Source: Saccharofermentans sp.
GTDB taxonomy: Bacteria > Bacillota > Clostridia > Saccharofermentanales > Saccharofermentanaceae
NCBI GenBank assembly: GCA_024403715.1
Contig: JAKSRJ010000003.1
Span: 45,851-109,850, forward strand
DNA length: 64,000 bases
Direction of reading: 5' to 3'
The notes below the pieces were generated by a model that was given only the letters and a program-made list of their open reading frames with translations, searched no databases and was not told where the DNA came from. Of this stretch, positions 9,594 through 18,397 are shown piece by piece; the first letter of the stretch is position 1; the number at the start of each line of letters is the position of its first letter. Position numbers and translations under genes: made by a program.

Positions 9594-10147
9594 CAGAAGA
9601 ACCAATTTCAAAGCTTGAGAAGCGAACACTTGCTTATCTTGGTACAGGTAAAGAAGCGTCCGAGGCTCAGCTTGGTCTGGTTCGTCAAGCAATAGAAGAC
9701 GTTAAGAGGCTGTCGCGACCTATGTTTGCGACAGCTTTTTATTCTATAAAAGACTGTCCGATAAGGCTCCAGTTTTCATCTTTGCAGAAGTTGTTTGAAC
9801 TGGGAGAATCAGACTCTGTCTGTATAATTATCTCGACGATTGGTCCTGCGATTGACGCTCGAATGGAAGTTTTAAATCAAAGAGGCGACTATTCAAAATC
9901 CTTATTAATCGATGCAGCTGCTAATGCTTATGTTGAGCAAATCACAGATGATTATCAGGAGAGTCTTAATTTAAAAAATCCTACCTTTCGATTTGCTCCA
10001 GGTTACGGAGACGTGCCGCTTGAGTTACAAAGAGAAATCTTTGACAACGTTCCAGGAAGCGGCAAGACGGGCGTTAAGCTTGACGACAACTACCTGATGC
10101 ATCCATGGAAGTCGATGACGGGAATTATAGGTTTTAAGGGAGAATAA
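9590..10147 (+). CDS. Stand-alone methionine synthase activation domain
   Basis: 185 residues matching the reactivation region that is normally the C-terminus of MetH. The hallmark RFAPGYGDVPL (near residues 137-147) corresponds to the S-adenosylmethionine-binding R-x-x-PGY motif, followed by QREIF. In the complete enzyme this domain helps reductively re-methylate oxidised cob(II)alamin. The downstream metH gene lacks this domain, so the two proteins together supply what the long enzyme does alone. The start is a TTG at 9590 that overlaps the HIT stop, preceded by GGAG; no in-frame ATG fits better. Only 3 bases separate it from metH. Confidence 0.88.
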   Translation: MTEEPISKLEKRTLAYLGTGKEASEAQLGLVRQAIEDVKRLSRPMFATAFYSIKDCPIRLQFSSLQKLFELGESDSVCIIISTIGPAIDARMEVLNQRGDYSKSLLIDAAANAYVEQITDDYQESLNLKNPTFRFAPGYGDVPLELQREIFDNVPGSGKTGVKLDDNYLMHPWKSMTGIIGFKGE

Positions 10148-10150
10148 AGA

Positions 10151-12562
10151 ATGGATATCAGAAGCGTATTAGGAAAAGAACTGCTTGTTTTTGACGGCGG
10201 TTTTGGATCACAGCTTCAGGCAAGAGGCGTAAAGCCAGGCACAAACAGCGCTGATATTAATATTATGAATCCTGAACTTGTGTATGCAATTCACAAGGAC
10301 TATATCGACGCGGGAACTAACTGTATTGTTACTAATACTTTTGGCGCGGACAGATTCCATATTGAAGACTATGAGAAGCTTAAAGCCAATATCCTTGCTG
10401 CCTGCGACAATGCAAGACGCGCAGCAAAAGACGGCGACCACGAAGTAAATGTCTTTTACGATATGGCTCCTACAGGTAAGCTTTTAAAGCCATTAGGTGA
10501 CCTCGATTTTGAAGATGCAGTTGAGTGCTTTAAGGAGCAGGTTTTAATTGCCCGCGACCACGTTGATGGATTTATTATCGAGACAATGACAGACCTCTAC
10601 GAGGTTAAGGCTGCAATCTTAGCTGTTAAGGAAAATACTGACAAGCCGCTTTTCTGCTCAGTAACATTCCAGGAAAACGGCAAGATGCTTACAGGCGCTT
10701 CTCCTGTTCAGGCAGTAACGTTAATGGAAGCTTTGGGCGTAGATATGATTGCTATTAACTGCTCCTTGGGCCCTAAGGAATTAGAGCCAGTAATTATGGA
10801 GATGCTATCTGTTGCTACAAAGCCAATGCTTGTTCAGCCTAATGCAGGACTTCCGGTTTTTGTTAATGGTGAGACTTCTTATAATGTAACAGCAGAGGAA
10901 TTTTCGCAGTATATCGAGAAGTTCTTCGAGGCTGGTATTAGCGCTTTTGGTGGATGTTGTGGAACAACACCAGAGCATATAAGACTTTCGTATGAGAAGG
11001 TTAAGGGTCGTGAGCTTAAGTTTAAGCCTGCGCCAGTTGCTACAAGAGTTACAGGTACTACAACTTATGTTGAGTTTAAAAACAGAGTAGTAAGATGCGG
11101 CGAGAGATTAAATCCAACTGGTAAAAAGAAGATGAAGCTCGCGCTTCAGGAGGGAAGACTTTACGATATCGTCGACGAAGGCGTATTACAGGTTGAAGCT
11201 GGAGCTGATGTTTTGGATGTAAACGTAGGTGTTCCAGGTATTGATGAGACAGCGGTAATGACTGAGCTTATTTTAAATCTTCAGGAAGTAATTGACGTTC
11301 CTTTGCAGATTGACAGCTCAAATCCTGAGACACTCGAGAAGGCATGTCGCCTGTATAACGGTATCCCGCTCATTAACTCCGTTAACGGTAAGCAAGAAGT
11401 AATGGATAATGTTTTCCCTATTGTTAAGAAGTATGGTGGCGTTGTTCTTGGACTTTGTATCGGCGAGGATGGTATTCCTCCAACGGCAAACGAGCGTTTT
11501 GCTATCGCGAATAAAATCGTTAACGAGGCAGCTAAGTACGGTATCTCTAAAAACCGCATAATTATTGACTCTCTCGTATTAACTGCAAGCGCACAGCAAA
11601 AGGAAGTAATGGAGACAATCAAGTGCGTTAAGCTTGTAACTGATGAGCTTGGTTGCGGCACTGCATTGGGACTTTCTAATGTATCCTTTGGTCTTCCTAA
11701 TAGACCATTAATTAACAGAACATTCCTCGTAATGGCATTGCTATCTGGCTTGAAGCTTCCTATTTTAAATCCACTTGATAAGGAACTGATGGGCGCTATC
11801 GACGCTTTCGAAGTGCTTAACTTCACAGATGAAAACGCTGCTGATTATATTATGAGACACAGCTCTGATGTGGTGGCTTCTGCATCTGCGGCTCCTAAGG
11901 CTGATGCTCCTGCTTCTGCTTCGGAGGAGTTAGACGGAAGCCCACTTTATAAGGCCGTAGTTAAGGGCCAGAAGCACCAGGCTGTAGATATCGTTCGCGC
12001 CATGACTGACGAGCCTCTGGCAATCGTGTCTGACCACATCATTCCAGCACTTGATACAGTAGGCAAAAACTACGACACAGGTAAAATTTTCTTACCTCAG
12101 CTCATGATTGCAGCCGAGACTGCGAAATTAGTTTTTGACGAGATTAAAGGTAAGCTTGTATCTGATTCTGGCGCTACTAAAGGACCTGTAATTATCGCTA
12201 CAGTAAAAAATGATGTTCATGATATCGGTAAAAATATAGTTAAGGTAGTACTCCAGAGCTACGGCTTTGAAGTAGTAGACTTAGGCAAGGATGTTGATCC
12301 TGAAGTTATCTATCAGGCTGTATGTCAGTATAAGCCAATCGCGATAGGTCTTTCTGCGTTGATGACTACAACAGTTATCTCGATGGCAGATACAATTGAT
12401 TTCTTGCGTAAGCGTAAGGTGTCTATTCCAGTTTTCTGCGGTGGCGCTGTTGTTACAGAAGAGGTTGTAAAAAATATCGGAGGCGATTACTATACAGCGG
12501 ATGCGATGGAGTCCGTAAGAGTATGTGAGGAACTTCAGGCAAGAGTAGAAGAGGCAAAGTAA
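10151..12562 (+). CDS. metH: Cobalamin-dependent methionine synthase without activation domain
   Basis: 803 residues against about 1200 for the full-length enzyme. It moves the methyl group of methyl-tetrahydrofolate to homocysteine through B12. The homocysteine domain (about 1-290) has the zinc ligands C204, C269 and C270 (NCSLGP and GGCCGT). A pterin-binding domain (about 310-560, opening GERLNPTGKKKM) follows, then an Ala/Ser-rich linker near 575-595, a cap (about 595-680) and the B12 domain. The last has DVHDIG with the lower axial ligand H690. The reactivation domain is encoded separately just upstream. trmB begins 1 base after the stop. Confidence 0.96.
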   Translation: MDIRSVLGKELLVFDGGFGSQLQARGVKPGTNSADINIMNPELVYAIHKDYIDAGTNCIVTNTFGADRFHIEDYEKLKANILAACDNARRAAKDGDHEVNVFYDMAPTGKLLKPLGDLDFEDAVECFKEQVLIARDHVDGFIIETMTDLYEVKAAILAVKENTDKPLFCSVTFQENGKMLTGASPVQAVTLMEALGVDMIAINCSLGPKELEPVIMEMLSVATKPMLVQPNAGLPVFVNGETSYNVTAEEFSQYIEKFFEAGISAFGGCCGTTPEHIRLSYEKVKGRELKFKPAPVATRVTGTTTYVEFKNRVVRCGERLNPTGKKKMKLALQEGRLYDIVDEGVLQVEAGADVLDVNVGVPGIDETAVMTELILNLQEVIDVPLQIDSSNPETLEKACRLYNGIPLINSVNGKQEVMDNVFPIVKKYGGVVLGLCIGEDGIPPTANERFAIANKIVNEAAKYGISKNRIIIDSLVLTASAQQKEVMETIKCVKLVTDELGCGTALGLSNVSFGLPNRPLINRTFLVMALLSGLKLPILNPLDKELMGAIDAFEVLNFTDENAADYIMRHSSDVVASASAAPKADAPASASEELDGSPLYKAVVKGQKHQAVDIVRAMTDEPLAIVSDHIIPALDTVGKNYDTGKIFLPQLMIAAETAKLVFDEIKGKLVSDSGATKGPVIIATVKNDVHDIGKNIVKVVLQSYGFEVVDLGKDVDPEVIYQAVCQYKPIAIGLSALMTTTVISMADTIDFLRKRKVSIPVFCGGAVVTEEVVKNIGGDYYTADAMESVRVCEELQARVEEAK

Positions 12563-12563
12563 T

Positions 12564-13211
12564 ATGGCAAGAATGAGAGCAAAAAAGCATCTTCCAGAGA
12601 GAATGGCAAGATGCACTGAGAGATGGTTTGAAGACCCTAAGGCAAACAAAGGTAAGTGGAGAGAAGTCTGCGGCTTTCCTAGTGATTGTGAAGTTTTCTT
12701 AGAAGTTGGATGTGGTAAGGGTAAATTCTGTACTGAGATGGCACCAAGATTTCCTAATGCTCTTTATATTGCTTTGGAAAGAGATCCTTCAGTTTGCTTG
12801 CTTGCAATTGAAAAAGCTCATAGAGCTGAGATTCCTAATCTTTTCTTCATTCAGGCAGATGCCAATTTCTTAGAGGAGTATTTTGAAGAGGACGAGCTGA
12901 ATCGTATTTACTTGAATTTCTCTGACCCATGGACTAGACAAAACAAGCCTAAGAGAAGACTTACTTATAGAACATTTCTAGAGCAGTATAAAAAACTCAT
13001 GAAGAAGGGAGGAAGCGTCCTATTTAAGACTGATAATGACGAATTATTCGATTTTTCAGTTGAAGAATTTAAGGAATGTGGCTTCGAGCTTTCTGAATAT
13101 ACACGTGATCTTCATAACAGTGAATGGGATAAAGACAACGTAAGAACAGAGTTTGAACAGAAGTTTGCTGATCAGGGAATTAATATCAAGCGAGTAGTTG
13201 CTACTTATTAA
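12564..13211 (+). CDS. trmB: tRNA (guanine-N7)-methyltransferase
   Basis: 215 residues. It methylates N7 of guanine 46 in the variable loop of tRNAs using S-adenosylmethionine. Motif I is VFLEVGCGKGKF, and the family signature appears as NFSDPWTRQNKPKRRL (the usual form is N-x-SDPWPKKRHxKRRL), followed by FLEQYKKLMKKGG. The C-terminus keeps a TEFEQKF similar to the TxYExxF family motif. It is the last gene of the alaS-side cluster, one base after metH, and a strong terminator follows at 13250. The link to metH is plausibly methyl supply, but it may simply be shared transcription. Confidence 0.95.
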   Translation: MARMRAKKHLPERMARCTERWFEDPKANKGKWREVCGFPSDCEVFLEVGCGKGKFCTEMAPRFPNALYIALERDPSVCLLAIEKAHRAEIPNLFFIQADANFLEEYFEEDELNRIYLNFSDPWTRQNKPKRRLTYRTFLEQYKKLMKKGGSVLFKTDNDELFDFSVEEFKECGFELSEYTRDLHNSEWDKDNVRTEFEQKFADQGINIKRVVATY

Positions 13212-13249
13212 TAAAACTCGAACAAAAATCATTTGAAAGAAAATTTGGT

Positions 13250-13282
13250 GAAATTGGTGTTTTTGACACCAATTTCCTTTTT
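13250..13282 (+). terminator. Rho-independent terminator after trmB
   Basis: An 11-bp perfect stem, GAAATTGGTGT paired with ACACCAATTTC, with a 5-base loop and then CTTTTTG. It closes the transcript ending with trmB. Confidence 0.85.
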
Positions 13283-13308
13283 GTTACAGTTTTTTTGCAT
13301 TTGATTTG

Positions 13309-13337
13309 TTGTAAAGGCAAAAATATAGTTGTATATT
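13309..13337 (+). promoter_or_regulatory. gap promoter with palindrome at the start of the leader
   Basis: TTGTAA (13309-13314), 17 bp, TATATT (13332-13337). A perfect 10-bp palindrome TTCGTACGAA (13351-13360) begins about 13 bases after the -10, just inside the transcript, and could be an operator or an RNA feature. AGGAGG precedes the gap ATG at 13390. Confidence 0.7.
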
Positions 13338-13389
13338 TTTATAGGTACATTTCGTACGAAGTAACAGAATTTTCAGGAGGAAAATTAAA

Positions 13390-14391
13390 ATGGCAGTTAA
13401 AGTTGCAATTAACGGTTTCGGTCGTATTGGACGTCTTGCTTTCAGACAGATGTTTGGTGCTGAGGGTTATGAGGTAGTAGCAATCAACGATTTGACAAGC
13501 CCTAAGATGCTTGCTCATCTTTTGAAGTATGACTCTGCTCAGGGTAAGTACGCTCTCGCAGATAAGGTTTCTGCAGGTGAGGATTCCATCTGTGTTGATG
13601 GTAAGGAGATTAAGATCTATGCTAAGGCTAACGCTGCTGAGTGCCCATGGGGTGAGCTCGGTGTTGACGTAGTTCTCGAGTGCACAGGTTTCTACACATC
13701 TAAGGAGAAGGCTTCTGCTCACATCACAGCAGGTGCTAAGAAGGTTGTTATTTCTGCTCCAGCTGGTAACGATCTCCCAACAATCGTTTACAACGTAAAC
13801 CATGAGACACTCAAGCCAGAGGATACAATCATCTCTGCTGCTTCTTGTACAACAAACTGCTTGGCTCCTATGGCTAAGGCTCTTAACGATCTCGCTGGTA
13901 TCAAGTCTGGTATCATGTCTACAATTCACGCTTACACAGGTGATCAGATGATCCTCGACGGCCCACAGAGAAAGGGTGACCTCAGAAGATCTAGAGCTGG
14001 TGCTGTTAATATCGTTCCAAACTCTACAGGTGCTGCTAAGGCTATCGGTCTTGTTATCCCAGAGCTCAACGGTAAGCTCATCGGTTCTGCTCAGCGTGTT
14101 CCAACACCTACAGGTTCTACAACAATCCTCGTAGCTACAGTTGAGAAGACAGTTACAAAGGACGAGATCAACGCTGCTATGAAGGCTGCTGCTACAGAGT
14201 CTTTCGGTTACAACGAGGATGAGATCGTTTCTTCTGATATCGTTGGTATGAGATTTGGTTCCCTCTTCGATGCTACACAGACAATGGTTGGTGAGGATAA
14301 CCTCGTTCAGGTTGTTTCCTGGTACGACAACGAGAACTCTTATGTTTCTCAGATGGTTAGAACAATCAAGTACTTCGCAGAGCTTGCATAA
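13390..14391 (+). CDS. gap: Glyceraldehyde-3-phosphate dehydrogenase
   Basis: 333 residues, full length. It oxidises and phosphorylates glyceraldehyde 3-phosphate to 1,3-bisphosphoglycerate in glycolysis, using NAD. The Rossmann motif INGFGRIGR opens the protein, and the active-site cysteine is C153 in [12 protein letters not shown]. The C-terminal [13 protein letters not shown] is family-typical. Codon choice is extremely biased, consistent with one of the most abundant cell proteins. It is monocistronic, with its own promoter and a very strong terminator 25 bases after the stop. Confidence 0.99.
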   Translation: MAVKVAINGFGRIGRLAFRQMFGAEGYEVVAINDLTSPKMLAHLLKYDSAQGKYALADKVSAGEDSICVDGKEIKIYAKANAAECPWGELGVDVVLECTGFYTSKEKASAHITAGAKKVVISAPAGNDLPTIVYNVNHETLKPEDTIISAASCTTNCLAPMAKALNDLAGIKSGIMSTIHAYTGDQMILDGPQRKGDLRRSRAGAVNIVPNSTGAAKAIGLVIPELNGKLIGSAQRVPTPTGSTTILVATVEKTVTKDEINAAMKAAATESFGYNEDEIVSSDIVGMRFGSLFDATQTMVGEDNLVQVVSWYDNENSYVSQMVRTIKYFAELA

Positions 14392-14415
14392 TTCTAGCTT
14401 AGAATTGATTTATGA

Positions 14416-14446
14416 GCCTCTCGGGATTTCCCGAGGGGCTTTTTTT
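14416..14446 (+). terminator. Rho-independent terminator after gap
   Basis: An 11-bp GC-rich stem, GCCTCTCGGGA paired with TCCCGAGGGGC (one G-U pair), with a 2-base loop and then seven T. Confidence 0.95.
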
Positions 14447-14473
14447 ATGCTCAATTTAAAATAGTATCAAGGC

Positions 14474-14740
14474 AAACTAAAAGAGGCAGTCTTATAATGA
14501 AATGTACCACCTTTGTTTGCTTATTTTGACTTAAATTCAGAATTTGAATAGTCAGGGTCATGTTGATTCATCTACTTGTTCATAATTTAAGAATTAGGTG
14601 GCTACTTAGATGAATATAAGCCATTTCATTCATCTCTTCGTTCACCTAATCAACCAAACATGAACAGCCAGATGAACCCAGCCACCCAAAACACCAACAA
14701 AACCAAGGTCATCTCATTTTGTGGTCGCCTCTTTTGTTGT
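14474..14740. repeat. Nested imperfect inverted repeat, about 265 bp, unexplained
   Basis: This gap between the convergent gap and hpf genes has no convincing coding sequence. It folds on itself through three nested pairs of arms. Outer arms are 14479-14518 and 14700-14735: AAAAGAGGC is perfect over 9, then AATGAAATG is 8 of 9 and ACCTTTGTTT is 9 of 10. Middle arms are 14565-14583 and 14660-14677 (ATTCATCT...TTCAT against ATGAA...AGATGAA). Inner arms are 14596-14615 and 14628-14647 (AGGTG...AGATGAAT against ATTCATCT...CACCT). The motif ATTCATCT recurs in both orientations. It could be a miniature inverted-repeat element, a structured RNA, or a decayed remnant. I see no clear target-site duplication. 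Confidence 0.6.
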
Positions 14741-14746
14741 ATTTGA

Positions 14747-14781
14747 AAGGGGCTGTTTTGAGACAGCCCCTTCGCGTTTTT
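14747..14781. terminator. Terminator between the inverted repeat and hpf
   Basis: A 10-bp stem, AAGGGGCTGT paired with ACAGCCCCTT, with TTTGAG in the loop, ending CGCGTTTTT on the plus strand. On the minus strand it lies about 25 bases after the hpf stop and ends TTTCAAAT, so it may serve hpf as well, more weakly. Confidence 0.75.
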
Positions 14782-14804
14782 ATTAGAGGAGTTATTGTTT
14801 GTAA

Positions 14805-15350
14805 TTAATATTCTGGTTCGAGTAAACCATAGTTGCCGTCATTTCTCTTATATACAACGCATACTGAGTTTGTATCAGCATCTAAGTATACGAGGAAGTT
14901 ATGGCCTAACATCTCCATCTGGAGGATAGCATCTTCTGATGTCATAGGACGAAGCTCAAATGTCTTACGACGTGTGATGCTTTTATCAGGTTCTTCAACC
15001 TCATAATCGAAGTCGGAACCATGATCCTCTTCGAGGAAGCTAACAATCTGTGTGTATTCCTTCTTCTTCTTCAAGAACTTAGTCTTATTACGTCTAATCT
15101 GAGATTCGAGCTTGTCAATTGTTCTATCAACAGCTGTCAAAATCTCTTCGTCACGAGCCTCAGCTCTGTAAATCTTATTGTCTAACTTAAGAGTAACCTC
15201 AACGACCATTTGACTTCCTTCAGGTCTAATACGGATGTTGAAAGTACCCTCGTCACCGAAATACTTATCGAATTTGCTCATCTTGTCGGTGATCTTAGCT
15301 TCGAGTCTGGCACCAATCTTGATACCCTTTCCCTGTGTTGTGATCTTCAT
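14805..15350 (-). CDS. hpf: Ribosome hibernation promoting factor, long form
   Basis: 181 residues. It binds the decoding centre of the 30S subunit and joins 70S ribosomes into inactive 100S dimers in stationary phase. The N-terminal domain (about 1-100) has the beta-alpha-beta fold of YfiA/HPF with LEAKITDKMSKFDKYF. A charged linker leads to the C-terminal dimerisation domain (about 125-181), with SITRRKTFELRPMTSEDA and the conserved VYKRNDGNYGLLEPEY ending. The long form is typical of Bacillota. Single gene, with an AAGGAAG ribosome binding site before the ATG. Confidence 0.96.
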   Translation of the reverse strand: MKITTQGKGIKIGARLEAKITDKMSKFDKYFGDEGTFNIRIRPEGSQMVVEVTLKLDNKIYRAEARDEEILTAVDRTIDKLESQIRRNKTKFLKKKKEYTQIVSFLEEDHGSDFDYEVEEPDKSITRRKTFELRPMTSEDAILQMEMLGHNFLVYLDADTNSVCVVYKRNDGNYGLLEPEY

Positions 15351-15508
15351 GAAATCACTTCCTTCCGTTTTGAAGTTCTAAGGATTTCTCCTTACCTAAA
15401 TTCTAAAATAAATTATATTAATTTACTGTTAAACATTTGCGAATAAGATACATTTGAGGTGTTTTAATGTATAATCTCATTGAGTTAAATAAAGGGAGGT
15501 GCACTAAC

Positions 15509-15952
15509 ATGGCATTGTTTGGTGATCCAAAAGCTAAAAAAATTAGCGAGTATGAAAAGAAGATTGGTGAGTGCAACGCATCCATTAGAAAGTATTACGA
15601 TGAAATCGGTCGTCTATATTATTTCCAGTATAAGGACATGAACACTGACAATACTAAGGATATCAACACACGTTGCGAATCCATCACAAAGCTTGGTATT
15701 CAGATTGAGGATTTGGGCCTTAAGATTCTCTATGAGAAGGGTCTTAAGCGTTGTAGCGCTTGTGGTACAGAGAACAGCCTCCAGTATGGCTTTTGTTTCT
15801 CTTGTGGTGCTAAGTTCCCTGAGGGTTCTGATAAGGAACCATCTTATACAGCTCCTGTAGACGATATTGCTCCTGTTGAAGAAGTAACAGAAGAGGCTAC
15901 TCCAGCTGCAGAAGAGGTGGCTCCAGCTACAGAGGAGACTCCAGCAGAGTAA
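15509..15952 (+). CDS. Zinc-ribbon protein with acidic tail
   Basis: 147 residues from the ATG at 15509, chosen because GGGAGGTG sits 8 bases before it. The first 90 residues are charged and helical (KISEYEKKIGECNASIRKYYDEIG), and a zinc ribbon follows with CSACG and CFSCG (two CxxC pairs 17 residues apart). The last 40 residues are Glu/Ala/Pro-rich and disordered. Similar small proteins are common in Clostridia, often uncharacterised. A TATAAT near 15471 may be its -10. Monocistronic, with a strong terminator at 15974. I do not know its function. Confidence 0.8.
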   Translation: MALFGDPKAKKISEYEKKIGECNASIRKYYDEIGRLYYFQYKDMNTDNTKDINTRCESITKLGIQIEDLGLKILYEKGLKRCSACGTENSLQYGFCFSCGAKFPEGSDKEPSYTAPVDDIAPVEEVTEEATPAAEEVAPATEETPAE

Positions 15953-15973
15953 TTCTTAACTATTAGAATTAAG

Positions 15974-16005
15974 AAAGCACCGCCTGCATTGGCGGTGCTT
16001 TTTAT
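15974..16005. terminator. Bidirectional terminator
   Basis: An 11-bp perfect stem, AAAGCACCGCC paired with GGCGGTGCTTT, followed by TTTATT on plus and CTTAATT on minus. It closes the zinc-ribbon gene and the convergent ABC importer operon. Confidence 0.88.
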
Positions 16006-16008
16006 TGC

Positions 16009-16566
16009 TTACAAATCAATACGGATAAACCCTGGTAGTTCATCAAATATGTGACTCGTGATTATTAACATTCGTCCATCTTGATTTGTTTTTATAAACT
16101 CTAGAGTGTTATCAATTGACTGTGTATCAAGCCCTGTGAATGGCTCATCCATTATTATCACATTAGACTTAGAAAGCATCGCCCTAGCTATTGCTATTCG
16201 TCTTTTCATGCCTCCTGAGAATGTAGAGACTGGCTTTGTAATATCACATCCAGGAATAAGTAAAGATAATTCAGAAGATATAGTCTGTACGTCTAACTCT
16301 TTATTGGCAAATCTTAGGTTATCGATAGCAGAAAAGTCTTCGAGTAATCTGTCTTCTTGGAATACCACTGCATACTTGTTAGTTCCACTAATTGTTCCAG
16401 AAGATACTTCAGATAGACCAAGTATTAGGTTGATTAATGTAGTCTTACCGCTTCCAGATTCACCTTTAATTAAATAATTATTTCCATCTTCAAAAGTATA
16501 GGAAAAATTAGAAATAACGCTTTTAGAACCATAATTCTTATCTACATCACAAAGGGCAATATTCAT
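16009..16566 (-). CDS. ABC importer ATPase, compact
   Basis: 185 residues, short for this class (about 230-260). All core motifs are present: Walker A GESGSGKTT (about residues 35-43), signature FSGGMKRRIAIARAM and Walker B VIIMDEPF, with the H-loop in IITSHIFDE. It lacks the usual C-terminal extension. It probably powers the permease encoded by the overlapping upstream gene, as in the nitrate/sulfonate/taurine (SsuB/TauB) group. The stop lies 4 bases from the shared terminator. The substrate is unknown; the binding protein gives no clear clue. Confidence 0.88.
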   Translation of the reverse strand: MNIALCDVDKNYGSKSVISNFSYTFEDGNNYLIKGESGSGKTTLINLILGLSEVSSGTISGTNKYAVVFQEDRLLEDFSAIDNLRFANKELDVQTISSELSLLIPGCDITKPVSTFSGGMKRRIAIARAMLSKSNVIIMDEPFTGLDTQSIDNTLEFIKTNQDGRMLIITSHIFDELPGFIRIDL

Positions 16567-17333
16567 TATGCTTTTCCTCCTGGTGAGTTACCTGGGATGA
16601 AGCTTAAAAGTAAAAGAAGAAGTTTCTCGAATACAAATGCAAGAAGAACTGTGGCTACAGTCCAAGCAAGTAAATCTGAAGTTAAGAGATTAATTTTAGA
16701 GCGATAAAGTCCATTACCAAGTGAATTTGTAGTCTGGTCGATAAGCTCAGCAGCGATACCACTTTTCCATGCCATGCCAGCAGCAAGAGATACGCCACTT
16801 AGTAAGAATGGCTTAATCGAAGGCAAGTAGATGTAAAAAAGTTTATCAGTAAAGCTAGATTTATATACCAGGCTCATCTCTAAAAGCTTCTTGTCAGTTG
16901 CTTTAAGGCCGTGAAGTGTGTTAAGGAAAATGATAGGGAAGACCACGAGGCTACTAATTACAGTAGCAACCGTAGGTCCTGACCAGATTAAAACGAGGAT
17001 AATAAAACTCACCACAGGCACCGCCTTAATGACAGTGACAAGTGGTGAGAAAAATTCTTCGATAATAGTAAAGCGATAGGACAAAATCGCGAGGACAAAT
17101 CCTACTAAGGAACCAATCAAAAAGCCTAAGCAAATGCGCCCAATAGATGCTATTACAGCTAATCTGAAGGCACTATCTCCTAGAAGCATCATCAAGGATT
17201 TAAATACTTCGATAGGACCTGCGAGTAGAATTTTGTTGTTAACGCAGATTGATACGACCTGCCAGATAACAAGCCAAATAATTGCAAAAAGTATCTTGCG
17301 TATTACTTTACTGTGCGATGTAGTAGAAGTCAT
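16566..17333 (-). CDS. ABC importer permease, SsuC/TauC type
   Basis: 255 residues from the ATG at 17333; an in-frame GTG at 17351 is the alternative. Six membrane helices are visible, and the cytoplasmic EAA-like loop reads LLEMSLVYKSSFTDKLFYIYLPSIKP, followed by AGMAWKSGIAAELI as in nitrate/sulfonate/taurine permeases. The gene overlaps the upstream binding-protein gene by 26 bases and the downstream ATPase by 1, so all three are co-translated. Imports a small solute of the family's range (sulfonates, pyrimidine precursors, nitrate and similar); the exact one is not determined. Confidence 0.9.
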   Translation of the reverse strand: MTSTTSHSKVIRKILFAIIWLVIWQVVSICVNNKILLAGPIEVFKSLMMLLGDSAFRLAVIASIGRICLGFLIGSLVGFVLAILSYRFTIIEEFFSPLVTVIKAVPVVSFIILVLIWSGPTVATVISSLVVFPIIFLNTLHGLKATDKKLLEMSLVYKSSFTDKLFYIYLPSIKPFLLSGVSLAAGMAWKSGIAAELIDQTTNSLGNGLYRSKINLLTSDLLAWTVATVLLAFVFEKLLLLLLSFIPGNSPGGKA

Positions 17334-18276
17334 CGCCTGGGATAGCTCCACCTACAGAAGTTGGATCCTGGTTAAATAAAACTTCAAGGTATCCATTAAT
17401 TGCAGATATAATACCATCACCTGTAATACAAACGATGTTGCAGTTAGGAATAGCATTTGTAGCTACTGGGACTGCACCAACAATACCCTGATCTACAACT
17501 AACTGAGCAGTTGTAGCGATATCATTATTTGCAGCAAGTACACTCTCGGTATGAGCTTCGATAAATGCGTTAACAGCGATTGGATGGTTCTCAATGAATT
17601 CTCTTCTAGCGACAGTAACACCAGTTACCATCATAGAGCCATCACTTACTGCATCCCACTCATCGTTTAAGGAAAAAACAATTAATAAAGAGTCATTTTG
17701 AGCACATGCGACAGTTACAAAAGGCTGTGGAAGAACAGCTACCTGTGAAGGATCCTCGGAAAGAAGAGCAGCAATCTCAGTTGCTTCTGACTTAAAATCC
17801 AACTCATAATCAGTAACGCCGTTTGCTTCTAGAATATAGCGAAGTGTGTACTCAGGTGTTTGGCCCTGACCTGTGGTAAGAATTGTTCTGCCTTCAAGGT
17901 CTGCTGCACATGTAATGGAACTATCTCCTGATACACAGTAAAGAACACCTAAAGTATTGATGTCGATTACCTGAATGTCAGCGTTGCCTGTGTTATAAAG
18001 CTTAGCTGCAAGATTAGCAGGGATTAATGCGATATCTAATGTACCTGCGTTAAGTGAAGCTGCAAGCTCAGAAGCTTCTGTAACCATTGTGAATTCGTAC
18101 TGTGAATTCTCTTCGTTTATCATATTTACAAGACCAATTGTTGTAGGTCCCTTCAAAGATCCAATTCTAACTGTAACGTCGTCTGTCTCTGGTGCTTTGC
18201 TTGTAGAGCAGGCGATAAGGGAAAGACCCATAGCAGCCACTAAAGCTAGGGTAGATATTTTCTTTATAAGGTTCAT
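17308..18276 (-). CDS. ABC substrate-binding lipoprotein, NMT1/SsuA-like
   Basis: 322 residues from the ATG at 18276, which has AAGAGG about 9 bases upstream. A signal peptide ends in a lipobox LIAC with C23 as the lipidated residue, so the protein is anchored outside the membrane. The mature part opens with VTVRIGSLKGPTTIGLVN and later shows DIALIPANLAAKLYN, which match the NMT1-like periplasmic-binding fold. It delivers its ligand to the overlapping permease. Ligand unknown; thiamine-precursor, sulfonate or similar are possible. Divergent from rpsU. Confidence 0.88.
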   Translation of the reverse strand: MNLIKKISTLALVAAMGLSLIACSTSKAPETDDVTVRIGSLKGPTTIGLVNMINEENSQYEFTMVTEASELAASLNAGTLDIALIPANLAAKLYNTGNADIQVIDINTLGVLYCVSGDSSITCAADLEGRTILTTGQGQTPEYTLRYILEANGVTDYELDFKSEATEIAALLSEDPSQVAVLPQPFVTVACAQNDSLLIVFSLNDEWDAVSDGSMMVTGVTVARREFIENHPIAVNAFIEAHTESVLAANNDIATTAQLVVDQGIVGAVPVATNAIPNCNIVCITGDGIISAINGYLEVLFNQDPTSVGGAIPGDDFYYIAQ

Positions 18277-18323
18277 TTCTTTATACCTCTTACTTATTTG
18301 TACCGGGTAGATTATACAACTAT

Positions 18324-18352
18324 TTGACGATTTGAACATTAGAGATTATAAT
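18324..18352 (+). promoter_or_regulatory. rpsU promoter
   Basis: TTGACG (18324-18329), exactly 17 bp, TATAAT (18347-18352). A TATAAT is also readable on the minus strand near 18311-18316, for the ABC importer, but without a good -35. Confidence 0.85.
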
Positions 18353-18397
18353 AACCGAGTTATTAAGCAATTCGCGCACGAGAGGAGGGATGAAGAG

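Noticed and set aside
14255..14464. Frame on plus across the end of gap
   Set aside because: Overlaps the gap coding sequence and terminator in another frame; no evidence of translation.
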